DNA of 64,000 nt from positions 186,001 through 250,000 of the forward strand of contig CATKHK010000057.1 of NCBI GenBank assembly GCA_949751835.1. Reading direction: 5' to 3'. Numbering within the stretch: position 1 is the stretch's first letter; each line of letters opens with the position of its first letter. Below, in pieces: positions 10,058-24,500 of the stretch. A model generated the notes under the pieces. The model saw nothing but the letters and a program-made list of their open reading frames with translations, did not search any database and was not told the origin of the DNA. Source of the stretch: Blepharisma japonicum. Lineage: Eukaryota; Ciliophora; Heterotrichea; Heterotrichida; Blepharismidae. Both the position numbers and the translations under genes were made by a program.

Positions 10058-13000
10058 ATGAGAGTAATTAATCGCCTTGGAATGAAAATTCTCTTAATTG
10101 TCGAAATCGTCTTAATTCCAAGCACTTTTGCTTTATGTTCGATAGATTGCCCATCAGATTGAGTAATTCCTAAATTAGATCGGAGATAAATGATGCCAAA
10201 AGAGTTGTATGAATGAAGGCTGCAATTTTGACGGAGGTGACTGTGAATATTATTGCACTTATAGTCTGGGCTGTAACTTAAAAAGTAATGGGGTATGTGA
10301 TTCTTCGTGTGATTTGGCTTGATGCGGATATGATCATGGAGATTGTGGATATTGCTCAGATGGCTGCACTCTAGAATTTCTTCAAGACACAACATGCCAT
10401 CAAGAATGCAACAATCCTTTATGCAATTTTAACAATTATGCCTGTGTAAATTTTATTTAGGAATGTAATCCAGGATGTCAACACTCAATGATGGGAAATG
10501 GAGTATGCGATTGGGCTTGTATGAATTATTATTGTCAATATGATGGTGGAGATTGTTGAAGTTCTTCATGCAGCCCTGGATGCACTGGACTCTTAATGAC
10601 AAACTATTTATGCGATTCAGTATGCAATACGCCTAGTTGCTATTACGATAATGGAGACTGCTTATGTGCTGCTGGATGCTATCCAAATTTATTAGAAAAT
10701 AATTTTTGTGATACTGTCTGTTCAACAAAAGATTGCAATTTTGACAATCATTTATGTGGAGATTGTGCGACCGGCTGTTATAATTATATGATAAATAATG
10801 GGGTTTGCAATAATGAGTGTTATAATGAAGATTGTGGATATGATGGAAATGACTGCCCTACTTGTGCTCCTGGCTGCTTTAATTCTGATCTTGGATTGTG
10901 TAAGCCTGAGTGTATGGTTTTAGATTGCGATTTTGATATTAATTGCTTAGATGAAGATATTCATCAATCATCATACTCTGCTCAAATTGTAATGCGAGAC
11001 TGAAATTACCCTGTAAATACTCAGAATTCTTGTTATGCAAATTATGGATGCAGCTTAGTTTATAATGATTTGGCGTGAAGTTGCGATACTTCATGCAATT
11101 ATGCAGACTGCTTTTATGATTATTTTCAATGTTTAACGCGAACTTGTGATGACCCAAAATGCCACTATTGTGTATATTCAAACACAAAAATTTGTTGAGT
11201 ATGCACAAATGTGCAATTTTTTACCTATTGTGTTGACATTTGTCCGAGATATTATACAAATTATTACTATTGATATTATGGAGTAGCTATTTGTGTGCCA
11301 ACGCCAGATTTATCTATAGAAGAGGCTCCAGATGAAAGTTTTGTAAGTGCAGATAATGTAGCTCAAGGAGATGGCTCAATAAATTCTCCATATAATTCTT
11401 TGTCTTATGGGCTTGCACAGTTGACATTAAAATATTCAGTGGTTTATCTAATGAGAGGTGTTCATCTGTTGTCTTTGATTGTGGACGATGATTATCTTTT
11501 GGAAGCAACAGTTTCAAGACCATTATATAGAATATCTAATAAATTAGTCCAAGTTACTGTCAAGCCTTTATATTGTTCAATCTATAGTCATCCAGATTGC
11601 ATTAATGATGGAGAGAGCATAACTATTATGGTTGATACTCATCCAATGACGCTTGATATATTCACAAATATAACCTTTGAAAATATTGTTTTTGATGGAA
11701 GCACAAAGTTTAGCCCTTTTTGCACTGACTGTGACTACTGTAAAGCAACAACTACCAATGATGGAGTAGTTACTGATGACCATGGAAATACTCTGGATTC
11801 AAATTCTTATGTCCTTCAATCAACTTGTGATCAATTCCATAGTTTAAATTTCTTTGAAATTAACACGAATGGCGTTTTGAATTTGAATGTAATTTTTACT
11901 TAGAATGTGGAAATTAATAATTTCAGGCAACAATATAACTCCATAATTACTCTTAAAGGTGGAATTTTGGATATGAACTTTGTTAGTTTTTACAATATAA
12001 TGAGTAAACCTGGCAGTGGAGTTATTCTATCTAATGCTTGCAGCTCCAGCTATTGTGGAGAAATTCATTTTATAAATAGCTCAGTATCTTTACTGAATAA
12101 TGGTTACGAAGTTAATGACGCAGTTGATTTGGCTGGATTTATGGTCCTAAACCAAGTCAAGTATGTTGAAATGAAAGATGTTACAATCGAATATAATTTA
12201 GTGAACAGTATTGATGTGGAATCTTCGACAAAAGCTATGTTTACTTTCAATGAAATCTTGAATTTAACGATTTTAAATTCAGTTTTTCAAAACAACTTTA
12301 ACTATGATGCTTTTTTCTTCATCAACCAATATAAACTAAACATGCCTCTTGAAATTGATGATGAGAACAGGCTAATATATCAAAATTTAATTAATATTTG
12401 GATTGAAAATACTTTGTTCCAAAACAACAGTGCTATTACAGCAACAGCTTTTATAATCCAATTTAATAGGGATCTTCAAAACATCTTGATAAATAACTGC
12501 ACTTTTCTAAATAATTTTTCAGAAGATGATGGAATCATTGATATTTCATATAAAGGAAAAATCGCTCAAGAGTACATTAGTGGAGATTCAAGAGTCACTA
12601 CATTGGATTCCGGTCAAAAAATAAAGGCTAATTTTCCTGCTCGAAGCATAACACTCAAGTACTTGAATTTTACAAAAAATACATTTGGAGGATCAAGTGT
12701 TTCTTTATCCAATTTGCCCAATCTTCATATTTTAAACTCAACTTGAAATGGAAATGGAGACAACTTAAACGAAAATGTTAACACTGTGACTATTGATTAC
12801 ATGAAAAGTTTAGGCTATCTCTATATAAACTCATCTGTAGTTTCGACGCTGCCAAATTGTAAAGCAGTCATTTCAACAACAAGCATAAACAATTTTATTT
12901 TTCACTGCAACACAATTTCTCAAAATTATTGCACTCAAAATAATGCAGGACTAGTTTTAACAGGCTGTTTAAATCAAACAACTGTACTAAATTCTGTATT

Positions 13001-16000
13001 TTCTGAAAATAAGTCAAGTGGAAATAGTATTGCTTTGGCTGCTACTATGTCCTCAGCACTTGTTTTAAAGAACTTAACATTTAAAAATAACTATTTTTAT
13101 AACGGTGTTGGGAGCTCAGTCATAACATTGAGCCCTTCTGCATCTGCAAGCAATTTTACACTCATTAATTGCAATTTCATGGGTGGAGAGACACCTATTT
13201 CAGCTATTTCTGTCCAAAACATAACTATGGAAAATACTACTATGGAATCATTATTAAGCTCGTCTCATAGCGTATTAGTTTTTTCAGGCCGGGATGGAAT
13301 CAAATCAAAAATTTCTTTGAAGAGCTGCACAATAAAAAATAATAATCCCAAACTTGGGCATATCTCTATTTCATCATTAGCAACTCAATCATATGCTTTA
13401 GTAACTATGAGCAATATGACTTTTTCAAATAATGGCGGAGGTCAAAATATTATTTATATTGATAAGTCAGTTAATCTTGACTCTTCAAGCCAAATTTTAT
13501 ATTCAACCTTTACCAATAACAATATCAATTCTATCTATGCTAGACACCTATCTGGGACTCTTTCATTAGTTTCATGCGTTTTTGATTCAAATTCTGCCGG
13601 TTATGCCGCAGTTTTGAATCTAGACCATCCTGCTCCTGCTGAAACACATTTATTTGATTGTTCAATTACTTCTAACAGAGGTAGTAATATTTTGTATATA
13701 AATGGAAACTCTGCTACTTCTCAATTAACTACCTCAAATTTATATGTCTTTAATAACACCGGTAATGCAATTTTTATTGCTAAAGGAAACTGATTTGATA
13801 AATATTCGAATTTTTATCAAAATTCAGCTTCACAAGGAGGATCAGCAATTATTAAAGATGAATCGGCAGTAAGTTTAGAAGGCACAGTTTTTAAAGAAAA
13901 CTCGGCAACTTCAGATGGAGGAGCTATTTATATTTCTGGAGCCTCAAATATAACCTGTAATAACTGCAAAATTGTTAAAAATGCATCAAAGCATAATGGT
14001 GGAGGGCTAGCAGTTGACCAAAGCTCTATTTTTATTTTTAACAATTCAGTTTTTTCTGAGAACAAATGTGATGTGAGAGGATCAGCCATTTCTATTCTCA
14101 GCTCGGAGTCTTCATATTCTTATCTTATAAATACAGAAATATCATACAATATCGCAGGATCTATTGCAGCTATTTCATCAGACAGCGGTCTATTTTCTCT
14201 TATAAATTGCTCACTATTTAATAATACAGGTTTTACAAATTCTGGTATTTTTATGATATATTCCACATGCAATATTTCTGATTCTTCCTTTTCTAATCAT
14301 ACAGGGGCTAGTGGAAGTGATCTGTATATAAATATTGATTCAAGCTTATTTGTATATAATACCAATTTTAAAAATTCTTTTTCGACTAGCTCAGGAGGTA
14401 GTATCTCAGTAACAGATAGCTCATTGTCCTGTGAAAAATGCAATTTCATAAATACTAAATCTCCTACAGGAGGAGCACTCCAATGCATTTCTGGCAGCAG
14501 TTGCAAAATAATTAGTTCCTCTATTTTGAACAGCTTTGTATCCAGCACAGGAGGAGTTATTTATGTATATGATAGCACTTTAAGTACTAACAAAACAGTT
14601 TTTAAACAATATATAGGCTCTGCAATTCAAGCAAGCAAATCTAAATCTATTGAAATAATTAATTCAGCATATCAGGATGGAAGAAATGATGATGGTACTG
14701 CCATAAATTGTGAAGATTGCATAAATGTTACTATTATTGGAACAGAGTTTAAAAATCTTATTTCATCTGCTGGTGGAGCAATAAAATTTGATCATGCGAC
14801 ATCGGCTGCATCAAATCTTATAGCAAATATTGAAAGCTCTATTTTCGAAAATTGTGCATCTTTATATGGAGGGTCTATTTATTCAAATAATATCAATATA
14901 AGAATAAAAGATAGTAAATTCTATAACAATTCAGCTACTAATTTAGATTCAAATAGTTCATGCACAGAAGGGGAAGGTGGGGCTTTATATTTGACATCTA
15001 CAGTTCAAGTTATTATTTCTATTCAAGACTCATTTTTTTGAGATAATAATGCATGCCTAAGTGGCGGTGCTCTTCAATGATATTTTTCACAGCCACTTCT
15101 ATCCAATTTATCCTTTTCAAATAACTCTGCATTATATGGAGATGATTTAGCCTCATTTCCTCTTAGTTTACAGGTTTTGAGTTATAAAAGAAGACTTGAA
15201 GTGCAAGTTCCATCTGCTCCAGGACAGTATTTATCAAGTCCATTAATTGTTGGAATAGTAGATCACTATAATCAAACAGTTCTAACAGAAAATACAAGCA
15301 CTTGCCAATTGGAAGTAACAGATAGCTCAAACTATTCATTATCAGGAAAAACTAAAGTGCAAGCATCTTCAGGAATCTATAACTTTAGCGAAGTCATAGT
15401 AATTGGTGATCCTGGAAGTAATGTGGGATTTACACTTTCTTCGTCAATTGTTTCTAGCAGTTTACCATCAGATTCTCTTGAGTTCAAGCTTAGAGAATGT
15501 GAGGTAGGTGAATCTACAGTCGCCAAGACTTGCCAAATTTGCGAATCTGGAACTTATAATCTCAATGCAGGAGCTTCTTGTAAAGATTGTCCAGCATCTG
15601 CTAAGTGTTATGGGAAAAATAATATTTATCCTAAAGCAGGCTACTGGAGAGTGAACAACTTGACTGACAATTTTTTGAAATGTCCAAACTCAAATGCATG
15701 CTTAGGAGGAATCGAGTCTAACAATTCTGTAGGGGCTTGCAAAAAAGGCTATTGTGGGAATTTATGCCAGTCCTGCGAAGAAGGCTACTCAAGAAATGGC
15801 GAAGACACTTGCTCTAAGTGTCCAAATCCAGTCACAAATGCTTTAATATTAGCAGGTATGATTACACTTGCTTTATTTATTGTTCTCATTATGACTAGGT
15901 CATCAATTAAATCAGCATATAAACCGAAATCGCTTACATCAGTTTATATAAAAATTTTTATGAATTATTTACAACTCGTAGTTGTTACAGCTTCATTCAA

Positions 16001-17288
16001 TTTAAATTGGCCACAGCTTGTTCTTGAAGTATTTTCGATTCAAAATACAGCAGGAAGCATGACCGATCAAATATTTTCCATTGATTGCTATTTGCAAGGA
16101 CAGAAATCAAAACCATTTTTTTCAAAATTGATATTTATGGCAGTTCTTCCTTTGATTTTGGCAATTATAACTATGATGTTTTGGGTTGGATATTATGTTT
16201 GCGTATTAGAAACAAAGTACCTTAAAAATAAATTTTTAGGCTCTTTAGTAGTCCAGCTCTTTCTGATACAACCTTCTCTTGTCAAGTATAATTTTTCAAA
16301 TTTTAACTGCATGGAAATAGAATCAGGTTCTTATTATCTCAGATCTGACCTAGACATAAAATGCTGGGATTCTGAACATATTACTTATTCATTGACTGTT
16401 GCTCTTCCAAGTATTATAATTTGATGCATTGCAATACCAACTCTATGCTTATGATCTATACATACCCATAGAGACCAGTTAAATACTATAGAACTAAAAC
16501 TTCAATTTGGCTTTTTATATCTTGGCTTTAAAGAAAAAATATATTACTGGGAATTTACTATTCTCTATAGAAAAATACTGATTATCTGTTGTGCTGTTTT
16601 TCTTGGATCTACATCAACACGAATTCAAGCCTTAACTGTTTTCTTTTTGCTACTTTTTTGCTTTTTCATCCATCGCAAGATTGAGCCTTATTGTACAAAT
16701 CAGCTTAACTCATTGGAAACAAAATCAATTCTTGTATCTGGACTTACTATATATAGTGGTTTATACTATCTAACAGATGATTTAACATACGTAGCAAGAG
16801 TTTTTCTATTTATAATAATAGTTTCGGCGAACTTGTTTTTCCTCGCCCATTGAATTTCGAGCATGACTGGAGTAGGTATCTCAATTTTGTATTCAAAAAT
16901 CAAATTTTTCAGAAGAGTAATGCACGGGACAAGAATAGAAAAATGGATTCAAAGTATTTCTCCTATCAATATAAGTGACCAAGAAACAGACTTCGATAAA
17001 AATTCAATTATGAAAGATGCTAATAATATTTCTATGAATTCAATTACAACCTTTAACACTGAAGAAATAGACTCTCCAAGACTGAAAAATTTAAGAAAAT
17101 TAAATTTTAGCGAAATTAGCCAAAGTCCTGAAGTATCAGTTTTTGAAATTAAGACAATTAATGTAGAATGTGATCACAGTCATGAAAAAGATAGCATTTC
17201 AATATTAAAAGAAGAAGATGATTCATCCATTTTTGAAAAAGTGCCTTGTCCCACTTTAAGAGAGCTAGAAAATAAAATAGAGGAGTAA
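10058..17288 (+). CDS. giant LNR / beta-helix / multi-TM surface protein, copy B
   Basis: Exons 10058-10162, 10179-10445, 10461-11888 and 11904-17288 join to 2394 residues ending at TAA. The signal peptide includes LKILLIV-type hydrophobics and ends near TFALC. Eight LNR-like repeats follow, then a beta-helix region (FVSADNVAQGDGSINSPYNS opens it) and a basic site YKRRLEV. The end is the Cys-rich module with AGYWRV, about nine membrane helices and a tail with SIFEKVP. Introns sit at exactly the same three places as in copies A and C. Intron 1 is 16 nt here (GTAATTCCTAAATTAG) and 15 nt in C. The Trp codon before intron 1 is TGA here and TGG in A. B and C are close paralogs: nearly identical in the distal beta-helix and membrane part, clearly less so in the LNR part. 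The start is chosen because the first eight codons align with copy C; a second in-frame ATG lies at 10082. Confidence 0.88.
10163..10178 (+). other. 16-nt intron 1 of copy B
   Basis: GTAATTCCTAAATTAG. The orthologous intron is GTAATCCCTAATTAG (15 nt) in copy C and GTATCTCTTATCTAG (15 nt) in copy A, at the same phase-0 position after the Trp of the first LNR. Removal restores frame and the motif WIGDKWC. The one-base length difference between close paralogs shows that both 15 and 16 nt are accepted here. Confidence 0.85.
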
Positions 17289-18537
17289 ATTCTATACTTC
17301 ATTCTAGAAATCTCCAAGAGTAAATACGCCAATATCAGCTAATTTTTAAATATAAAATCAAATTTGTAATTATTAATATCAGGCTTTATTAAAAATAATT
17401 TGAAATATTTTTTAATGCTTAAATTAAATTTAAATCCTTTCTGAGATCACAATTTTAATTATTTTGGATATATCTTTTCATTTCATCTAAAATGCAAAAA
17501 GTAAAGTTCTCATTACAATGATATATAATTTATTATTCTTAACGAAAAGCGTCGAAGTAAATTGATTAAATCTTCTTCATATTGTTTAACTTTAATTATA
17601 TTTATACCTTTAAAATTTTACAATTTTATAGATAACCTAAATATAATAGAAGTAATTTCGAAGTGACAATTTACCTAATTACCATATTCTTATAATTCAT
17701 AGTGCTTATTTTTCATGCTTAATTGATTGTGAATTAGATTCATTAAATCCTAAAATAGATCCGATATAGATTGTGTATGAATCAATGCTGCAATTTGAGG
17801 GATTGATTGAATCCTATTATACTTATGCATTGGGCTGTGCTTTAAAAAGAATGGAGCTTGCGATTCTTTATGCAATTTTGCTTACAATATTATGAGGATT
17901 TAATGCATTAAAAAAATCAATTCTGGGTGCCAGCTATTTAAATATCCGTTTTTGTACTTCAAACATTAAGTGAGCCAAAGTATTTATAAAGAAATTATTA
18001 AAAATTTAATAATTTATACATCAATTAATAATTAATTATTAAACGATGATCGTAGACAACAGTTCAATCTATATTCAATGTTCATACTTATGGAAAGCGA
18101 TTTTGATTAATAATTAAAAATATCATTTCATTTTAGTCTTCATATTTTTAAGTAGAATGACTCTACTCCTTTTATAAAAATCCATACAGTTATTAAATTT
18201 GATAGCATATTTGAGACATATTTAAAAATTATATTTTAAATTTATAAAGATTATTAGGTAATTAAAATATCCTGCATTGATAACAAAGAAATATTTTTTA
18301 TGTTATAAATTATCAAGAGAGAGCATAAGAGATCTCAGGATATATCATTTCATTTTGCAAATAATAATTTTATCTTACCTTATATAGCATTTTGAACTAA
18401 ATATATTAAATATTAAGACGAAGCTAATTATCTAAAAATTCTGTATTAACTGCATATTTTACTGAATATTCATTTTTATTAAAATTATTCGTATAAGAGT
18501 TCGGTAAGGCGTTGCGATTTTAATAAATCTCCTAAAT
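17289..18537. other. spacer between array copies B and C
   Basis: AT-rich spacer holding a decayed 5' end of an array copy (17690-17905, listed separately). The rest (17289-17690 and 17905-18510) shows no protein-like frame, RNA gene or strong repeat. Frames are closed by many TAA/TAG. Confidence 0.6.
17690..17905 (+). pseudogene. relic of the 5' end of another giant array copy
   Basis: The bases align with the first exons of copies B and C: ATTGATTGT of the first Cys pair, the region of intron 1, GATTGTGTATGAATCAATGC (copy C: GAGTTGTATGAGCCAAGGC), the stretch coding CTYxLGC and TTTAAAAAG-AATGGAG. Small deletions and substitutions break the frame and the conserved LNR cysteines are partly lost. 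Similarity ends near TTATGAGG. It matches only the signal-peptide end and the first two LNR repeats, so most of that copy has been deleted. Confidence 0.75.
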
Positions 18538-21500
18538 ATGAGAGAAGATAATCCTATTCATCTTAAAATTCTCATAGTTATCGAAATCTTCTCAATTCCA
18601 ACTGTTTTAGCTTTATGTTCAATAGATTGTCCATCCTATTGAGTAATCCCTAATTAGATTGGAGATGGATGATGCGATAAGAGTTGTATGAGCCAAGGCT
18701 GCAGCTTTGATGGAGGAGACTGCGAATCATATTGCACTTATACCCTGGGCTGTACTTTAAAAAGTAATGGAGTGTGTGATTCTTCATGCGATTTGGCTTA
18801 TTGTGGGTATGACCATGGAGATTGTGGATACTGCTCAGACGGTTGTACTTTAGAATTCCTTCAAGATACAACATGCCATCAAGAGTGCAGCAATTCTTTA
18901 TGCAATTTTAACAATTATGAATGTGTAAAAATTATTTAGGAATGCAATCCAGGATGCCAATTTTCAATGCTAGGAAACGGTGTATGTGATTGAGCCTGCA
19001 TGAACTATTATTGCCAATATGACGGCGGAGACTGTTGAAGCTCTTCATGTAGCCCTGGCTGCACTGGATATTTATTGACAAATTATTTATGTGATACTGA
19101 GTGCAATACACCTAGTTGTTTTTATGATAATGGAGATTGCTTATGTGCTAACGGATGCTATCCAGATTTATTAGAAAATGGTCAATGCGATTTAGTCTGT
19201 TCAACAGCACTATGCAATTTTGATGATCATTTATGTGGAGATTGCGCAACTGGCTGTTTTAATGATATGCTAAATAATGGGGTTTGTGATAGTGAGTGCT
19301 ATAATGAAGGCTGCGGATATGATGGGAACGATTGCCCAACTTGCGCTCCAGGATGCTTTAACTCTGATCTTGGATTATGCAAGCCAGAGTGCTTAGTTTT
19401 GGATTGTGATTTTGACCTTAACTGTTGGGAGCCTGATATTATTCAATCATCATATTATGCTCAAATCGCTGTCCATGATTGAAATTATCCTGTGAATACT
19501 CCTAATTCTTGCTACGCAAAACACGGCTGTAGCTTGGATTATAATAATTTTAATTGGCATTGCCAAGATGCATGCAGTAACGCTGACTGCTTTTATGATT
19601 ACTTTCAGTGCTGATCATATAGTTGTTATGATCTTTTAAACTGCGATTCCTGTGCTGCCTCTAATTCAAAAATGTGTTTATGGTGCTTAAATATACAATT
19701 TTATAATTATTGTGTTGATAATTGTCCTAGATATTATACGCCTTACTATTACTATAAAATGGAAATAGTTATTTGCGCTCCAGTTATAGATGGATCTACA
19801 GAAGAAATCCCTGATGAAAGTTTTATAAGCGCTGATAATGTAGAGCAAGGAGATGGCTCAATTGATGCCCCATATAATTCCTTATCTTATGGATTGTCAC
19901 AATTGACATGGAAATATTCAGTTGTTTACTTGATGAAAGGTATCCATAATTTAACAAAAGTTGTAGATGATGATTACCTTTTAGAAGCCACAGTTTCAAG
20001 GCCATTATATAGGACATCTGATAAATTAGTTCAAATTACTGTAATGCCTTTATATTGTTCAATCTATAGTCATCCAGACTGTGTTACCGACGGTGAGAGT
20101 ATTACTATTATTGTAGATACTATACCAATAACAATTGATATATTGACTAATGTAACATTTGAAAATATTGTTTTTGATGGGAGCACAAAGTTTAATCCTT
20201 TTTGCTCTGATTGTGATTATTGTAAAGTAACAACTAGCGATGATGGAGTAATTAGTGATGATCATGGCAATACTCTGGATTCAAATTCTTATGTCCCTCA
20301 ATCCACTTGTGATCAATTCCACAGTATAAATTTCTTTGAAATTGGTTCAAATGGGATTTTACATTTAAATGTAATTTTTATTTAGAATGTAGAAATAAAC
20401 AATTTTAGGCAGCAATACAATTCAATAATTACCCTTAATGGAGGAGTTTTGGATATGCACTTTATTAGCTTTTACAATATAATGAGCAAACCTAATAGTG
20501 GAGTTATTCTATCTAATGCCTGTAACTCAGATTATTGTGGAGAAATACATTTTATTAATTGCTCAGTATCTTTATTGAATAATGGCTATGAAATTAATGA
20601 CGCAATTGATTTGGCTGGTTTTATGGTCTTAAACCAAATAAAATATGTAGAAATGGAAGATGTCACAATCGAGTATAATTTCGTAAATAGCATTGATTCA
20701 GAATCTTCAACAAAAGCGATGTTTACTTTCAATGAAATTTTGAATTTAACGATTTTAAATTCAGTTTTTCAAAACAACTTTAATTATGATGCTTTTTTCT
20801 TTATAAATCAATATAAACTGGACATGCCACTTGAGATTGATAATAATAAAAAGTTAGTGTATGAAAATTTGATAAATATTCAAATAGAAAATGTACTTTT
20901 TCAAAACAATAGCGCTATTACGACATCAGCTTTTATAATTCAGTTTAACCGGGATCTTCAAAACATCTTGATAAATAACTGCACTTTTCTTAATAATTTT
21001 TCAGAAGATGATGGAATCATTGATATTTCGTACAAAGGAAAGCTTATCCAAGAGTACATCAGTGGGGATTCGAGGGTTACAACATTGGATTCAGGCCAAA
21101 AAGTAAAAGCTGACTTTCCTGCTAAAAGTATAACACTTAAGTGCTTGAATTTTACAAAAAATACGTTTGGAGGATCAGGTGTTTCTTTATCGAATCTACC
21201 GAATCTTTATATTTTAGACTCGATTTGAAATGGGAATGGAGACAATTTAAATGAAGACATCAACACTGTGACTATTAATTACATGAAAAGTTTAGGCTAT
21301 CTCTATATAAATTCTCCTGTAGTTTCGACGCTGCCAAGCTGTAAATCAGTCATTTCAACAACAAGCATAAACAATTTTATTTTTCACTGTAACACAATTT
21401 CTCAAAATTACTGTACTCAAGATAATGCAGGATTAGTTTTAACAAGTTGTTTAAATCAAACAATTGTACGAAATTCTGTATTTTCTGAGAATAAGTCAAG

Positions 21501-24500
21501 TGGAAATAGTATTGCCTTGGATGCAACTATGTCCTCAGCACTTGTTTTAAAGAATTTGACATTTAAAAATAACTATTTTTATAACGGTGTTGGGAGCTCA
21601 GTCGTAACATTGAGCTCTTCTACATCTACAAGCAATTTTACACTCACTAACTGCAATTTCATGGGTGGAGAGACACCTATATCTGCTAGCTCTGTTCAAA
21701 ATTTTACATTACAAAACTGCATCATAGAATCATTATCAAGTTCTTTTTACAGTGCATTGATATTTTCAGGTAAAGATGGGATTAATTCAAGAATTATTTT
21801 GAAAAATTGTACAATAAAAAATAATAATCCGAAATTTGGCCATATCTCGATTTCATCATTAGCAAGCCAATCATATGCTTTGATAACTATGATTAATATG
21901 ACTTTTTCAAATAATGGCGGAGGTCAAAATATTATTTTCATTGATAAATCAGTTAATCTCGACTCTTCGAGCCAAATATCATATTCAACCTTTACCAATA
22001 ATAAAATGACTTCAATATATGCTAGACATTTATCAGGAACCCTTTCAGTGTTTTCATGTGTTTTTGATTCAAATTCTGCCAGTTACGCTGCAGTTTTGAA
22101 TCTAGATCACGCTGCTCCTGCCGAAACGCATCTATCTGAGTGTTCAATAACTTCCAACAAAGGTAGTAATATTTTTTATATAAACGGAAACACTGCTATT
22201 ACCCAATTCTCTACTTTAAATCTATATGTTTTTAATAACACTGGCAATGCAATTTTTATAGCGAAAGGTAATTGGGCTGATCAATATTCGAATTTTTATA
22301 ATAATTCAGCTTCACAAGGAGGATCAATAATAATTAAAGATGAATCGATAGCAAGCTTAGAAGGCACATCTTTTAAAGAAAACTCTGCAACTTCAGATGG
22401 AGGAGCTATTTATATTTCTGGAGCCTCAAATATAACATGCAATAACTGCAAAATTGTTAAAAATGCATCAAAGCACAATGGAGGAGGGCTTGCAGTTGAC
22501 CAAAGCTCTATTTTTATTTTTAACAATTCAGTTTTTTCTGAGAACAAATGTGACGTGCGAGGATCAGCCATTTCTATTCTTGGTTCCGAGTCATCATACT
22601 CTTATCTTATAAATACAGAAATATCATACAATATTGCAGGATCCATTGCTGCTATTTCGTCAGACAGTGGGCTATTTTCTCTTAAAAACTGCTCAGTCTT
22701 TAATAATACAGGTTTTACAAATTCTGGTATTTTTATGATATATTCTACATGCAATATTTCTGATTCTTCTTTTTCTAATCATACAGGAACTAGCGGAAGT
22801 GATCTCTATATAAACATTGATTCAAGCTTATTTGTATCCAATACCAATTTTAAAAATTCTTTTTCAACTAGTTCAGGAGGAAGCATATCAGTAACAGATA
22901 GCTCATTGTCCTGTGAAAAATGCAATTTCATAAATACAAAATCTCCTACAGGAGGAGCACTCCAATGCACTTCAGGAAGCAGCTGCAAAATAATTAGTTC
23001 CTCTATTTTGAACAGCTATTCATCAAGCACAGGAGGAGTTATTTATGTATATGATAGCATTTTAAGTACTAACAAAACAGTTTTTAAACAATATATAGGC
23101 TCTGCAATAGAAGCAAGCAAGTCTAAATTAATTGTAATACTTGGCTCAGAATTTCAAAGTGGCACAAATGATAATGGCGCAGCTGTCAATTGTATAGATT
23201 GCATAAATGTTACTATTATTGGAACAGAGTTTAAAAATCTTATTTCATCTGCTGGCGGAGCAATAAAATTTGATCACACTACAGTTACTGTATCAAATCT
23301 TACAGCAAGTATCGAAAATTCGATTTTCGAAAATTGTGCATCTTTATATGGAGGGTCTATTTATTCAAATAATATAAATATAGGAATTAAAGACTGTATT
23401 TTTAAAAATAATACAGCAACTGATTTAGAATTTAATAGCACATGCACAGATGGAGAGGGCGGAGCTTTATATTTGACATCTACAGTTCTGGTTAGCGTTT
23501 CTATCAAAAACTCAGATTTTTTATATAATAGTGCATGCTTGAGCGGCGGCGCAATACAATGATACTTGTCACAGCCAGCTATTTCCAATTTATCGTTTGC
23601 AAATAACTCGGCCTTATATGGAGATGATTTAGCCTCATTTCCTCTTAGTTTACAAGTTTTAAGCTATAAAAGAAGACTTGAAGTACAAGTTCCATCTGCT
23701 CCAGGGCAATATTTATCAAGCCCTTTAATAGTTGGAATAGTAGACCACTACAATCAAACAGTTCTAACAGAAAATACAAGCACTTGCCAGTTGGAAGTTA
23801 CAGATAACACGAACTATTCATTGTCGGGGAAAACTAAGGTTCAGGCATCATCGGGAGTTTATAATTTTAGCGAAGTTATTGTTACTGGTGATCCTGGAAG
23901 TACTGTAGGATTTACTCTTTCTTCATCAATCATTTCTAGTAATTCTTTAGGTATTCCAACTGAATCACTTGAATTCGAGCTTAGAGAATGCGAAGTCGGA
24001 GAAGCTTTGCTGGCTAAGACTTGCCAAGTCTGCGAATCTGGGACTTATAATCTCAATGCTGGTGATTCTTGCAAAGATTGTCCAATTTCTGCTAAATGCT
24101 ATGGGAAAAATAATATTTATCCAAAAGCAGGATATTGGAGAGTAAGTAACTTGACTGACAATTTTTTGGCATGTCCAAATTCGCATGCGTGCCTAGGAGG
24201 AATTGATTCTAACAGTTCAGTGGGAACTTGCAAAAAAGGATATTGTGGGAATTTATGCCAATCTTGTGAAGAAGGCTATTCAAGAAATGGCGAAGACACT
24301 TGCTCTAAATGCCCAAATCCAGTCACAAATTCGTTAATATTAGCAGGCATGATTACACTTGCTTTATTTATTGTTCTCATTATGACTAGGTCATCTATTA
24401 AATCAGCATATAAACCGAAATCGCTTACATCAGTTTATATCAAAATTTTTATGAATTATTTACAACTTGTAGTTGTTACAGCTTCATTCAATTTAAATTG

